Source: Thermococcus pacificus (GTDB lineage Archaea; Methanobacteriota_B; Thermococci; Thermococcales; Thermococcaceae). Taken from it: a stretch of 64,000 bases of DNA. Position 1 is the stretch's first letter, and the number at the start of each line of letters is the position of its first letter. The stretch is taken from assembly GCF_002214485.1 (NCBI RefSeq), contig NZ_CP015102.1, forward strand, positions 496,001 through 560,000, given 5' to 3'. Below the pieces are notes generated by a model. It saw only the letters and a list, made by a program, of their open reading frames with translations. It made no database searches and was not told where the DNA came from. The position numbers were made by a program, and so were the translations under genes. Below, in pieces: positions 40,382-48,941 of this stretch.

Positions 40382-41377
40382 TCATTCTCCTCTCTGTATC
40401 TTCGCGTGCCCGCCGACGAGGCTCTTCCTCAGCTCCAGGTTCCGTATCTCGCACTTCTCATCTATGATGGAGCGCCATATAGTCGAGTTTCTGATGATGG
40501 TTCTCCTGAAGATTATCGAGTCGCTGACGTCGGAGTTCTCTATCACGCAGTCCTCGCCTATGTAGGCGTATGGCCCGATTATCGAGCGGCCGAGGATCTT
40601 GGCGCCCCTCCTGATGACCACCGGTGGGATTATCTTGGAGTAGGGACTTATTTGAATCTCCTCGATGTGACTCTCCTTAAGGAGGGTCTTCAGGGCCTCG
40701 AGGTAGCTGTCAGCGCTCCCTATGTCGTACCAGTAATCGGAGAAGCGGTAGGCCTTTATCGGCTCCCCCTTCTCCAAAAGCCACTGGAGGAAGTAGCCCG
40801 GCGAATCCCTGTTGCCATTGGAGAGATACTCGTCTACGCGTTCCATCACGGCCTTTGGGAACACGTAAACGCCGGTACTTATGAGCGTTGACTGGGGCTG
40901 AACAGGCTTCTCCTGGAAGGAGATAACTTTGTCACCCTCAAGGACGACCACACCGTAGCGTTTGGCAAGTTCCGGGTCGCCGACGTCGTAAACCGCTATG
41001 AGGGTCCTCCCGTCATAGGCGCGCAGGAAGTCCGAGAGCGAGAAGGAGAAGAGATTGTCGCCCGCTATGATGAGGTAGTCGTCGAGGCCGAGCTCCTCAA
41101 CGGCCCTCTTCATCGCCCCGATAGTGCCGAGCTTCTCCTCCTCGTGGAGGGTGTCCTCGACTATCAGCCCAACCCCGTACTTCTCCGCGTAGGGTTTGAA
41201 GTGGGCCTCGAAGAACCTGTTGGTCGAGATGTAAGCATCCAAGCCCAGTTCGTTTACCTTCTCCATGATGTAATCGAGTATCGTCTTCTCGCCGAGGGGA
41301 AGCAGGGCCTTGGGATTGTCCTTCGTTATGGGCCAGAGCCTCGTCGCGTAGCCGCCGGCCATTATGAGAACTTTCAT
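40382..41377 (-). CDS. Sugar-1-phosphate nucleotidyltransferase
   Basis: A roughly 331-residue enzyme activating sugar-1-phosphates to NDP-sugars. The N-terminus MKVLIMAGGYATRLWPITKDNPKAL is the nucleotide-binding signature (bases and pyrophosphate loop); IIAGDNLFSF carries the metal Asp and FQEKPVQP the sugar contact. The C-terminal third has hexapeptide repeats of a left-handed beta-helix (VVIRRGAKILGRSIIGPYAYIGEDCVIE). The sugar and base are not decidable. GGTGAT precedes the ATG at 41377. It is divergent from a GalE-like epimerase through a shared promoter region, so both probably make one glycan precursor. Confidence 0.88.
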   Translation of the reverse strand: MKVLIMAGGYATRLWPITKDNPKALLPLGEKTILDYIMEKVNELGLDAYISTNRFFEAHFKPYAEKYGVGLIVEDTLHEEEKLGTIGAMKRAVEELGLDDYLIIAGDNLFSFSLSDFLRAYDGRTLIAVYDVGDPELAKRYGVVVLEGDKVISFQEKPVQPQSTLISTGVYVFPKAVMERVDEYLSNGNRDSPGYFLQWLLEKGEPIKAYRFSDYWYDIGSADSYLEALKTLLKESHIEEIQISPYSKIIPPVVIRRGAKILGRSIIGPYAYIGEDCVIENSDVSDSIIFRRTIIRNSTIWRSIIDEKCEIRNLELRKSLVGGHAKIQRGE

Positions 41378-41425
41378 CAGTATCACCATGGTCTCTTTTG
41401 GTACCGAGAATTTTTGAAGCAAACG

Positions 41426-41435
41426 TATTTAAATT
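41426..41435. promoter_or_regulatory. Bidirectional TATA region between nucleotidyltransferase and epimerase genes
   Basis: TATTTAAATT is nearly symmetrical and sits 30 bases upstream of the epimerase ATG on one side and about 49 bases from the nucleotidyltransferase ATG on the other, so it could serve either or both. Confidence 0.45.
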
Positions 41436-41464
41436 ATTTTGCATTATCAAAATGGGTGGTATAG

Positions 41465-42418
41465 ATGAGAGTTCTCGTTACGGGCGGTGCCGGCTTCATA
41501 GGTTCACACCTTGTTGACGCGCTGATGGAATCCAGAAACGAAGTCAGGGTTCTCGACGACCTGAGCGCCGGAAGCCTCGACAACATCAAGCGCTGGCTCG
41601 ACAACGAGCGCTTCGAGTTCATAAAGGGCGACATGAGAAACCCTGAGATCGTTGAAAGGGCCGTTGAGGGCGTTGACGTCGTCTTCCACCTCGCGGCAAA
41701 CCCGGAAGTTAGAATCGGCGCCCAGAGCCCCGAACTGCTCTACGAGACCAACGTCCTCATAACCTACAACCTGCTCAACGCGATGAGGGATTCAGACGTT
41801 GAGTACCTCGTCTTCACGAGCTCTTCAACCGTCTACGGTGATGCCGAAGTAATCCCCACCCTTGAAGACTACGCCCCGCTAGAGCCGATAAGCGTCTACG
41901 GCGGAGCGAAGCTCGCGGCTGAGGCCCTGATAAGCGGCTACGCCCACACCTTCGGCTTCAGGGCTTTAATCTTCCGTCTGGCCAATATCATAGGCGAGCG
42001 CTCCAACCACGGCGTCATCTACGACTTCATCAACAAGCTGAAAAAGAACCCGGACGAGCTGGAGATACTCGGTGATGGAACCCAGAGGAAGAGCTATCTC
42101 CACGTGAGCGACACGGTTGAGGGCATGCTTCACATCTTCGAGCACTTCAGGAAGGAAAGCAAAACCGTCGACTTCTACAACATGGGCAACGACGACTGGA
42201 TAACGGTGAAGGAGATAGCGGAGATAGTGAGTGAGGAGATGGGCTTGAATCCAAGGTTCCGCTTCACTGGCGGTGTCGATGGCGGTCGCGGCTGGAAGGG
42301 GGATGTCAAGTTCATGCGCCTGAGCATAGAGAAGGCCAAGAAGACCGGCTGGAGGCCAAAGATGAACAGCTACGAGGCCGTCAGGAGAACCGTTAGGGAG
42401 CTCCTCGGGACGGCTTGA
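41465..42418 (+). CDS. NAD-dependent nucleotide-sugar epimerase, GalE-like
   Basis: A 317-residue extended short-chain dehydrogenase. GGAGFIGSHLVDAL (residues 7-20) binds NAD; FTSSSTVYGDA holds the catalytic Ser; SVYGGAKLAAE provides the YxxxK pair. ILGDGTQRKSYLHVSDTV is a typical substrate-domain motif. It most likely epimerises UDP-glucose/UDP-galactose or the corresponding N-acetyl sugars, for protein glycans or polysaccharide. GGTGGTATAG precedes the ATG. Confidence 0.88.
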   Translation: MRVLVTGGAGFIGSHLVDALMESRNEVRVLDDLSAGSLDNIKRWLDNERFEFIKGDMRNPEIVERAVEGVDVVFHLAANPEVRIGAQSPELLYETNVLITYNLLNAMRDSDVEYLVFTSSSTVYGDAEVIPTLEDYAPLEPISVYGGAKLAAEALISGYAHTFGFRALIFRLANIIGERSNHGVIYDFINKLKKNPDELEILGDGTQRKSYLHVSDTVEGMLHIFEHFRKESKTVDFYNMGNDDWITVKEIAEIVSEEMGLNPRFRFTGGVDGGRGWKGDVKFMRLSIEKAKKTGWRPKMNSYEAVRRTVRELLGTA

Positions 42419-42436
42419 GTCTTCCTTCCTTTTCAG

Positions 42437-42670
42437 CTATTTTATCACTTCGTACACCTTTCTCGCCACTATGAACGCGAAGGCCAGGAGGAGCAGGTAG
42501 GCCGAGAACTTCAGCGAGTCCTTAACGTCCTTGGTGAGGTAGAACTCACCGACCTCTAACGCTATAAGTATACCGATGAGCGCTATCGTGAGGAATATGC
42601 CCGTTGATGGGCTCAATATGGCGGAAACCACAATCCAAACCGCCAGAAACAGGATCACGTTCTCCCTCAT
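42437..42670 (-). CDS. Small membrane protein (77 aa)
   Basis: Three hydrophobic helices (ENVILFLAVWIVVSAIL, IFLTIALIGILIALEV, FSAYLLLLAFAFIVARK) with a short charged loop between the last two. The ATG at 42670 overlaps the stop of the upstream gene as ATGA, so the two are translationally coupled. No family recognised. It belongs to the unit transcribed away from the MoxR operon. Confidence 0.65.
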   Translation of the reverse strand: MRENVILFLAVWIVVSAILSPSTGIFLTIALIGILIALEVGEFYLTKDVKDSLKFSAYLLLLAFAFIVARKVYEVIK

Positions 42671-43386
42671 AGCCATCTCTCTATCCCACCGAGCGGCTCT
42701 AGGATTAGCTTCACGTGGTCGTTGGCCCTCTCAGAGGACTCGACCCTCAAAACCTCACCCTTCCCCATCGCTATTCCAAGGAGCATCGCCGAGAGTACCG
42801 GGTCAGCATAGAACGGGTCCCCACACATAGGTTTGGCGAACAACTCGATTTTCCCGTCCTCCCTCTCAAAGGCCTCGGCTGAGCCAATTCCGAGGGCGCT
42901 GAGAACCGACGAGACGGCTGATGATGCATAGCCAACTCCAGTTCCGGAGAGCTCCCCCACGTTTTCTAGTGTGTACTCTAGGATCCCCCATCCTGGAGGG
43001 GGACTCATCAAGACGCCGCTCTCCTCCTCGGTTCCGGTTATGAAGACCGCCCCATCGGCAAACTTTCCGAGGTGGAGGGAAAAGTTTTCGTTCTTGGGCA
43101 GGAAGAGGCCGCCCCTGGGGAGGTTCTCGTAGGGGGGTATTACAACGGGGGAACCCCTGAGCTCCAGCCCCTCCCTCATGTTCTCGACGAAGCCGCAGAA
43201 GTCACGACAGCTAAGGCGCAGCGCATCCCTGTCCACGTATCCCCTGGAAGGGAAGGCTGCGAGTACGATACCCAGTATTATAGTCCCTATTCCCAGGTTG
43301 ACCAGGGCCACGTTTCCCTGGGTACCCCCGTAGTACCAGAGCGCTATTCCAGCTATGGCTAACAGACTTCCCCAAAGGCGCCCCAT
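42667..43386 (-). CDS. Hypothetical membrane-anchored protein
   Basis: About 239 residues: two N-terminal membrane helices (LLAIAGIALWYYGG and LGIGTIILGIVLAAF), then a soluble domain with two Cys in SCRDFCGF, a proline-glycine segment (PPYENLPRGGLFLPK) and a C-terminal half KIELFAKPMCGDPFYADPV. The ATG at 43386 follows a perfect GGAGGTG site; the upstream open frame runs through the divergent promoter and is rejected. No known domain. Divergent orientation from the Ig/DUF4129-MoxR operon suggests shared regulation. Confidence 0.65.
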   Translation of the reverse strand: MGRLWGSLLAIAGIALWYYGGTQGNVALVNLGIGTIILGIVLAAFPSRGYVDRDALRLSCRDFCGFVENMREGLELRGSPVVIPPYENLPRGGLFLPKNENFSLHLGKFADGAVFITGTEEESGVLMSPPPGWGILEYTLENVGELSGTGVGYASSAVSSVLSALGIGSAEAFEREDGKIELFAKPMCGDPFYADPVLSAMLLGIAMGKGEVLRVESSERANDHVKLILEPLGGIERWL

Positions 43387-43407
43387 TTTAACACCTCCAA
43401 CGAATAA

Positions 43408-43417
43408 ACTTAAAAGG
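43408..43417 (+). promoter_or_regulatory. TATA box of the MoxR/archaeosortase operon
   Basis: ACTTAAAAGG lies about 33 bases before the ATG at 43445 in the 58-base divergent region. Confidence 0.5.
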
Positions 43418-43444
43418 TTTTTATGCCTTGTGGGTATGATAGCC

Positions 43445-45193
43445 ATGAGGAAGGTTTCGATTTTAATCATCCTCATTCTAATCATAGGTTCCGTCCCCCT
43501 GGCCTCGGGGAAGGCCGTTCAGGAGCCGACCCAGAGGGATGTTTTCCTGTACCAGTACTTCTCCCAGGTTTTGGTTAGGTTTGATTACTCCCTCCGCTAC
43601 GCCCTCGTGAACGAGAACTACTCCCTCAAGCTGGCGAACCTCACCCTCAGCGAGCTCGAGCTGATAAAGGATGAGAGCCTCTACTATCAAGAGAAAGGGG
43701 TAAACTCGACGGTCATGAGGGTGATCCCTCCCTTCTACGACTTCGCCAGCGAGATGGTTGTACTCGTTCAGCTCGTCCTCGAGTTCCATGAGAACCCCAC
43801 TCCCGCCCTTGCCTCGGGGATACTCAGCACTGTCGATGATATGGAGAGAACGCTTGATGTTATAGAGGGAATAAGGCTGATGAACGGGACGGAGGTTCTC
43901 ACCTTCAACACCGCCAAGGTCCGAACCCACCTGGCGGCGATAAGGAAGCTCGTCTCGAACCTCCCTCCCGGGCAGGGGGACTTCGTCATAGGTGTCTCCG
44001 ATGATAGCCCAATCCTCCACCAGACTATTACCATATTCGGTTCGTGCCCCGGCAACTCCTCGGTGACGGTGGTCATCGAGGGGGGGAACTCCACTTCCCT
44101 CCTTCTAGTTAACTCCAGAAACGGCCTCTTCTCCACGAATTACAGGTTTGATGAGCTTGGGACGTACAGAATCTACGCGGTTCAGGGGGGCGAGAGGTCG
44201 AACAACGTCACTGTGACGGTGAGGAGGATACCCACTTCCTTCATAGTCGATGACTCATACAGCGCCTTTCTCAACAGCACAGTTCACCTCTCGGGCAGGC
44301 TCGTCGACTATTACGGCAACCCGCTTGGAGGTAGAAAAATAACCGTCGGTAACTCCACCCTGACCACCGGGAGCGATGGCGGCTTTTCGAAGGGCTACTT
44401 CTCCCCCGTTGCGACGAGCTTCAAGGTGACCCTCAGGTTCGGGGGTGATGCAACACACGCTGCAACTATGAAGGAAGTGATCGTAAGGTTCACAAGGTAC
44501 CCCGTCTCCATAACCCTCGATGGCCCGTCCGAGGTGGTTCTCGGAAAGACCGCGGTCTTCACCGGAACCGTTGACCCGGCCCTTCCTTTCCCGATTACCG
44601 TCTACGTGGCCGGGAAGGAGTACCTCAGGCTCACTCCAGATAACGGGACGTTTTCCTTCGAGCTGAAGCCCAATGAAACAGGGGAGTTCGAGGTCTACGC
44701 CTCCTTCTCGGGAAACGAGAGGTATGAGAAGGCCAAGTCCAACGTGGTAGTCCTGAAGGTCGTTCCGCCGGAGAACATGATGTTGAGGTACATCGCGATA
44801 GCCCTGCTTGCCCTCCTGATGGTTGCCCTCATCCTGCTGGAGAGGAGGAAGGAAGGAGACAAGGCTCCTGCCAGGAAGAAGCCCGAGCCTGATGTAGTCC
44901 CAGGGGAAGAAAAAGTCCCCATCAAGGCCGAGACGGAGTTCAAGATACCCGAAGATGTTGGTGAGGCTTACACCCTTCTCAGGGAGAGGCTTAGGGAGGC
45001 CCTCGGGGTAAGCGAGAGCATGACCCCGAGGGAAGTCCTGAGGGCTCTAAGGGACTGGGAGCTTTACCCCTACCTTGAGACCGTGACCAAGCTCCACGAG
45101 AAGGCCGTTTACGGTGAGATGCCCCTGAGTGAGGGCGAGACTGCCGAGTTCGTGAATGCCATGGAGAACCTCCTGCGGGGTGTGTCGGGATGA
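43445..45193 (+). CDS. Membrane-anchored Ig-like protein with C-terminal DUF4129
   Basis: About 582 residues. A signal peptide (KVSILIILILIIGSVPLASG) is followed by a helical domain (about 30-170), then at least two Ig-like beta-sandwich modules (STVHLSGRLVDYYGNPLGG, TAVFTGTVDPALPFPITVYV), a membrane helix near residue 480 (YIAIALLALLMVALILL) and a cytoplasmic DUF4129-type segment (YTLLRERLREALGV...TPREVLRAL). DUF4129 proteins are habitual partners of MoxR and DUF58 proteins. It is the first gene of a chain of overlapping genes ending in an archaeosortase. Several N-glycosylation sequons are present. Confidence 0.8.
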   Translation: MRKVSILIILILIIGSVPLASGKAVQEPTQRDVFLYQYFSQVLVRFDYSLRYALVNENYSLKLANLTLSELELIKDESLYYQEKGVNSTVMRVIPPFYDFASEMVVLVQLVLEFHENPTPALASGILSTVDDMERTLDVIEGIRLMNGTEVLTFNTAKVRTHLAAIRKLVSNLPPGQGDFVIGVSDDSPILHQTITIFGSCPGNSSVTVVIEGGNSTSLLLVNSRNGLFSTNYRFDELGTYRIYAVQGGERSNNVTVTVRRIPTSFIVDDSYSAFLNSTVHLSGRLVDYYGNPLGGRKITVGNSTLTTGSDGGFSKGYFSPVATSFKVTLRFGGDATHAATMKEVIVRFTRYPVSITLDGPSEVVLGKTAVFTGTVDPALPFPITVYVAGKEYLRLTPDNGTFSFELKPNETGEFEVYASFSGNERYEKAKSNVVVLKVVPPENMMLRYIAIALLALLMVALILLERRKEGDKAPARKKPEPDVVPGEEKVPIKAETEFKIPEDVGEAYTLLRERLREALGVSESMTPREVLRALRDWELYPYLETVTKLHEKAVYGEMPLSEGETAEFVNAMENLLRGVSG

Positions 45194-46188
45194 ACAAGAC
45201 CGTCAAGTACCTCATACTGCTCCTCATGCTCTTCACGCTCATCACGATGCCTCTGACGATTCCCGTCTTTAAGAGCTCCACTCAATACAGCATCTTCAAC
45301 AGCGGATGGGACGGCACCTCGAGATTTGTTAAGTTGGCCTATCTAAAGGGCAAAAACGTTGTTCCAATCTTCGAGTCCTTTGACATAGCGAACATCAGCG
45401 AGCTGAACGGCGTCCTCATCATAATCGGCCCGAACATGACCTTCACCGGGGCAGAGGTGGAGCAGATAAAGCTCTTCCTCGAGAGGGGCAACACTCTCTT
45501 CATAGCCGATGATTTCGGAACCGGGAACGAGATACTGCGCGCCCTCAACGTCCCTGTGGGCATATCCGACTACCCCCTCTGGGACTTCTTCTACGAGGGG
45601 GACGACAGGCTGGTGGTGTCGGTCAGGATAGAGGACCCGCTCTTGGCCAGAAACGTGACCAAGGTCGTTACCAACGAGCCTTCGGGAATCATAGTGACAA
45701 GGAAGGGCGAGGCCTACGTCAGCAAAGTGGCGATGATAAATCTCCACAGGAGGATGTACCCGATAATGACCGAGCTCAGGTACGGGAACGGCAGGATAGT
45801 GGTTCTCTCCGACCCTGACGTGCTCGCCAACATGCAGTTCGAGGAGAATAAGCAGTTCCTGAGCAACCTCATCGACTACTTGGGCGGCGACGTCTTCTAC
45901 TTCGACGAGGCCCACCATCCAGACTTCAACCTCTACACAGTAGGAACTGTCACGATAACCCGTGTCCTCCCGAAGGACAGGGCTGTGAAGCTCATACTGG
46001 CGGTAGCGGCCCTCATACTGCTCAAGGAGCTGGGAGTCTTTGGGTTGCTGGGAAGGTTTATCCGGAGGTTCGCATCACGCTTCTTCCGGAAGGAGATCAA
46101 CGTTGATGAGGTTGCCCTCTCCCTAGCGAGGGAGAAGGGCTGGGATGAGAACGAAGTTAGGGAAATGCTGATGAGGATGGGTGATTGA
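45190..46188 (+). CDS. DUF4350 membrane protein
   Basis: A 332-residue protein with one N-terminal helix (YLILLLMLFTLITMPLTIPV), an extracellular ThuA/GATase-like domain (GVLIIIGPNMTFTGAEVEQI, RGNTLFIADDFGTGNEIL, RIVVLSDPDVLANMQF) and a second helix near residue 270, with a basic cytoplasmic tail. This matches DUF4350, regularly found beside MoxR/DUF58. The FYFDEAHHPDF motif is characteristic. It overlaps the preceding stop by 4 bases. Function unknown; probably part of a membrane complex assembled by the MoxR ATPase. Confidence 0.82.
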   Translation: MNKTVKYLILLLMLFTLITMPLTIPVFKSSTQYSIFNSGWDGTSRFVKLAYLKGKNVVPIFESFDIANISELNGVLIIIGPNMTFTGAEVEQIKLFLERGNTLFIADDFGTGNEILRALNVPVGISDYPLWDFFYEGDDRLVVSVRIEDPLLARNVTKVVTNEPSGIIVTRKGEAYVSKVAMINLHRRMYPIMTELRYGNGRIVVLSDPDVLANMQFEENKQFLSNLIDYLGGDVFYFDEAHHPDFNLYTVGTVTITRVLPKDRAVKLILAVAALILLKELGVFGLLGRFIRRFASRFFRKEINVDEVALSLAREKGWDENEVREMLMRMGD

Positions 46189-46189
46189 G

Positions 46190-47110
46190 ATGATACTCGA
46201 AAAGATACAGGCGGAGATTAGAAAGGCCCTCGTGGGAATGGAGGACATAGTTGAGCTCATGACTATAGCCTTGATAGCAAACGGACACGTGCTCCTCGAG
46301 GGAGTCCCGGGAATAGCGAAGACTACCCTCAGCAAGAACTTCGCGAACACGCTCGGTTTGAAGTTCTCCAGGGTTCAGATGACCCCAGATCTACTACCCG
46401 CGGATCTCATTGGTCACACCTTCTACGACATGCGCACCGGGGAGTTCAAGATAAGGAAGGGCCCCATCTTCGCCAACGTCGTCCTCGTCGATGAGATCAA
46501 CCGCGCCTCACCGAAGACTCAGTCGGCCCTGCTTGAGGCAATGGAGGAGAGGCAGGTCACCATAGAGGGCCTCCCCCTCAAGCTCCCGGAGCCCTTCGTC
46601 GTCCTCGCCACGATGAACCCGGTAGAAATGGAGGGCGTCTACGAGTTGCCGACGGCGCAGGTGGATCGTTTCATGATGCGGATAGACATGTCATATCTCC
46701 CGGAGGACACCGAGAAGGAGATGCTGAGGAGGAAGAATCTTGGCCAGTTCTCCGAGGCAAAGCAGGTTGTCCTCCAGAGCGAGCTGGCGCAGGCCCGGAG
46801 GGACGCGATGAAGGTTCACGTGAGTGATGCGATAATAGACTACATTTACGAAGTCGTCAAAGAAACGAGGCTGGACGAGAGGGTCATCCTCGGCGCCTCT
46901 CCGAGGGCGGGCGAGCACCTCCTCTACGCGGCGAAGGTCAGGGCCTACCTCGAAAACAGGGGCTATGTTATACCCGACGACGTTAAGTGGCTTGCAGTTC
47001 CTGTTATGGCCCACAGGATAGTCGTGAAGCCCGAGTACGAGGTGGAGGGGATAGACGGCAAGACCATCGTCAGGGATGTCCTTGAGCGTATAGAGGTGCC
47101 GGTGGAATGA
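46190..47110 (+). CDS. MoxR-type AAA+ ATPase
   Basis: A 306-residue AAA+ chaperone. Walker A is EGVPGIAKTTLSKNFA, Walker B VVLVDEINRASPKTQSALLEA, sensor 1 VLATMNPVEMEGVYELP, and the C-terminal lid has SPRAGEHLLYAAK (sensor 2 region). MoxR proteins insert cofactors or remodel von Willebrand-type or DUF58 partners. The ATG at 46190 follows GGTGAT at 4 bases; a GTG three codons upstream is less likely. It is sandwiched with overlaps between DUF4350 and DUF58 genes. Confidence 0.92.
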   Translation: MILEKIQAEIRKALVGMEDIVELMTIALIANGHVLLEGVPGIAKTTLSKNFANTLGLKFSRVQMTPDLLPADLIGHTFYDMRTGEFKIRKGPIFANVVLVDEINRASPKTQSALLEAMEERQVTIEGLPLKLPEPFVVLATMNPVEMEGVYELPTAQVDRFMMRIDMSYLPEDTEKEMLRRKNLGQFSEAKQVVLQSELAQARRDAMKVHVSDAIIDYIYEVVKETRLDERVILGASPRAGEHLLYAAKVRAYLENRGYVIPDDVKWLAVPVMAHRIVVKPEYEVEGIDGKTIVRDVLERIEVPVE

Positions 47111-48390
47111 AGCGCGCCGAGGTCGTCCTCTCCCTCGCTGCCGTTGTTGCCGGCACGGCTTACCTCCTGGGAAGCCCGGCGGCGGCCCTCATTGGCGTGG
47201 CCCTGATGGCCCACTACTCCCTCGCCAGGATGGCCTTCAAACCGAAGGTCAGGGTCGAGAGAAGCCTCCCTGAGAGGGGCACCGAAAGGGAGCCGGTAAA
47301 GGCCCGTGTCAGGATTGAGAACCTCTCCGATGTAGCCGGCCTGGTAAGGGTCAGGGAGACCTCCGAAAAGGCCTTCGCGAGAGGACTGAAGGCGTTCGTC
47401 AGGCCGGGGGAGAGGAAGTACCTCGAGCAGACCGTGGTTCCCCAGGCCAAGGGCAGGATAAACCTGAAGGCTGAGGCCGTATTTGAGGACGAGCTCGGCC
47501 TCTTCAGGGCGAGCTTTCCGGTGATCGGGAGGGGCGAAATGGCTGTCTTTCCTTCCCAGAGGAGCATACGCGAGGCCATGAGGGAGAAGCGCCAGGTTGA
47601 GGCCCTCGCCGAGGCCGAGAGGGCCCTTGGAATCGGCGCCGAGACCCTGGAGTTCCAGGAGCTGAGGGAGTTCCTCCCTGGAGACGACATAACGAAGATA
47701 GACTGGAAGGCCACCTCGAGGCTCCAGAAGCTCATCATCAGGGTCTTCAAGAGGGAGACCATGGCGGATATCTACCTTCTCATAAACGTAGACCCTAGAT
47801 TCCGCCGTGAGCTTAAGGCTGGAAAGACGGACTACCTCGTCCTGATAATAGCGCAGCTAACGGCATACTTCAGGCGCTTCGGCCACGGCATCAAAGTTCT
47901 GGCCTACGATGAGCATGGGATTGTGAGGGCCATCGAGAACCCCTTGGATCCCCTGTCCGTAGTCCATGAGCTTGGGCTCAGGGCGGAGAGGGGTCTTCCT
48001 GCGCTCAGGCCCGCAAAGGTTTCCAGGGGCTCTTCACTTGGGACGCTCGTGGCGAGGCTCAAAAGCGGCTCCGAGGCCCACGGTGTGCTGAAGGCGGCTT
48101 TGAAAGTCCCCGCAGGATCCTACGTTATCGTGGTGGATGATCTGGGTCTCCATCCTGGCGAGATAATGAAGGCATCCCGGCTCTTGGAAAGGAGGGGCTC
48201 TAAAGTCGTCCTGCTGTACCCCAACCCCGTGTTCTTTGTCGACAAGAGCACTCTCAGTGAGGATGAGGTAGAGGTCCTCTACAACGCCTACCGCGAGAGG
48301 AAGGAGCTGATGAAGAAGGTCATGGGCTGGGTCAAGGTCATAGAGGTCGGCCCAAAGGATCTGCTTCCGGTGGTGGTGAGCAGGCTATGA
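47107..48390 (+). CDS. DUF58 protein, MoxR partner
   Basis: A 427-residue protein with two N-terminal membrane helices, a beta-rich region (about 45-150), and the DUF58 signature FLPGDDITKIDWKATSRL near residue 195, followed by a von Willebrand A-like domain (MADIYLLINVDPRF, YVIVVDDLGLHPGE). It is the obligate neighbour of MoxR in most genomes and presumably its substrate or effector. Overlaps the MoxR stop by 4 bases. Confidence 0.9.
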   Translation: MKRAEVVLSLAAVVAGTAYLLGSPAAALIGVALMAHYSLARMAFKPKVRVERSLPERGTEREPVKARVRIENLSDVAGLVRVRETSEKAFARGLKAFVRPGERKYLEQTVVPQAKGRINLKAEAVFEDELGLFRASFPVIGRGEMAVFPSQRSIREAMREKRQVEALAEAERALGIGAETLEFQELREFLPGDDITKIDWKATSRLQKLIIRVFKRETMADIYLLINVDPRFRRELKAGKTDYLVLIIAQLTAYFRRFGHGIKVLAYDEHGIVRAIENPLDPLSVVHELGLRAERGLPALRPAKVSRGSSLGTLVARLKSGSEAHGVLKAALKVPAGSYVIVVDDLGLHPGEIMKASRLLERRGSKVVLLYPNPVFFVDKSTLSEDEVEVLYNAYRERKELMKKVMGWVKVIEVGPKDLLPVVVSRL

Positions 48391-48941
48391 TAGGACTGAT
48401 GGCGGCGCTCCTTGCGGGTGTGGTGCTCAAGCAGTGGGCCTTTGGACTGGCGGTGGTTCCTTATCTCCTTAGGCTCAGGAGCAGGAATCTATCGCTCATA
48501 GCGTTCTACGCCTACGTTCTTACCGTTGTCTTAATGGTTCCCGGCGTTTCGATATATACTCACGAGGGGCTTGTTCAGGCTGTTGGGGCTTTTACCTCAA
48601 CCTTCCTCCTCTTGGACGAAGTCCTTAGGGGGGTTAAAATCAGCAGGACAGAGCTGGCTCTCTCCGCTCTCCTTCTGGCTTCGGCGGTCTATGACTACGC
48701 CTTCGTGGCGGCCCTCATCGCGGTCACAATCTACGCTGTCTACCTCCGCTTCGGCCGGGTCGTTTACTACATCCTCGGCTGGCTGGTAACGTCCGCGGTC
48801 GTTCTGTACCTTCTGAAGAACAGCCTTCCCGACCGCGTGGCCCAGTCCTTCGTGATGATCGGCCTCGGCCTGATATTCCTCCTCTTCGCCGAGAGGAGGG
48901 ACGTTGAGTTCCTGGAGGTGGGTCTCTTTGAGGAGGAGTGA
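48387..48941 (+). CDS. Membrane protein of the MoxR/archaeosortase operon
   Basis: A 184-residue protein with six predicted membrane helices joined by short charged loops (LRLRSRNLS, RGVKISRTE) and an acidic C-terminus (RRDVEFLEVGLFEEE). Overlaps the DUF58 stop by 4 bases and the archaeosortase start by 14. Not recognised; its fixed position suggests it works with one of the two neighbours. Confidence 0.72.
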   Translation: MIGLMAALLAGVVLKQWAFGLAVVPYLLRLRSRNLSLIAFYAYVLTVVLMVPGVSIYTHEGLVQAVGAFTSTFLLLDEVLRGVKISRTELALSALLLASAVYDYAFVAALIAVTIYAVYLRFGRVVYYILGWLVTSAVVLYLLKNSLPDRVAQSFVMIGLGLIFLLFAERRDVEFLEVGLFEEE

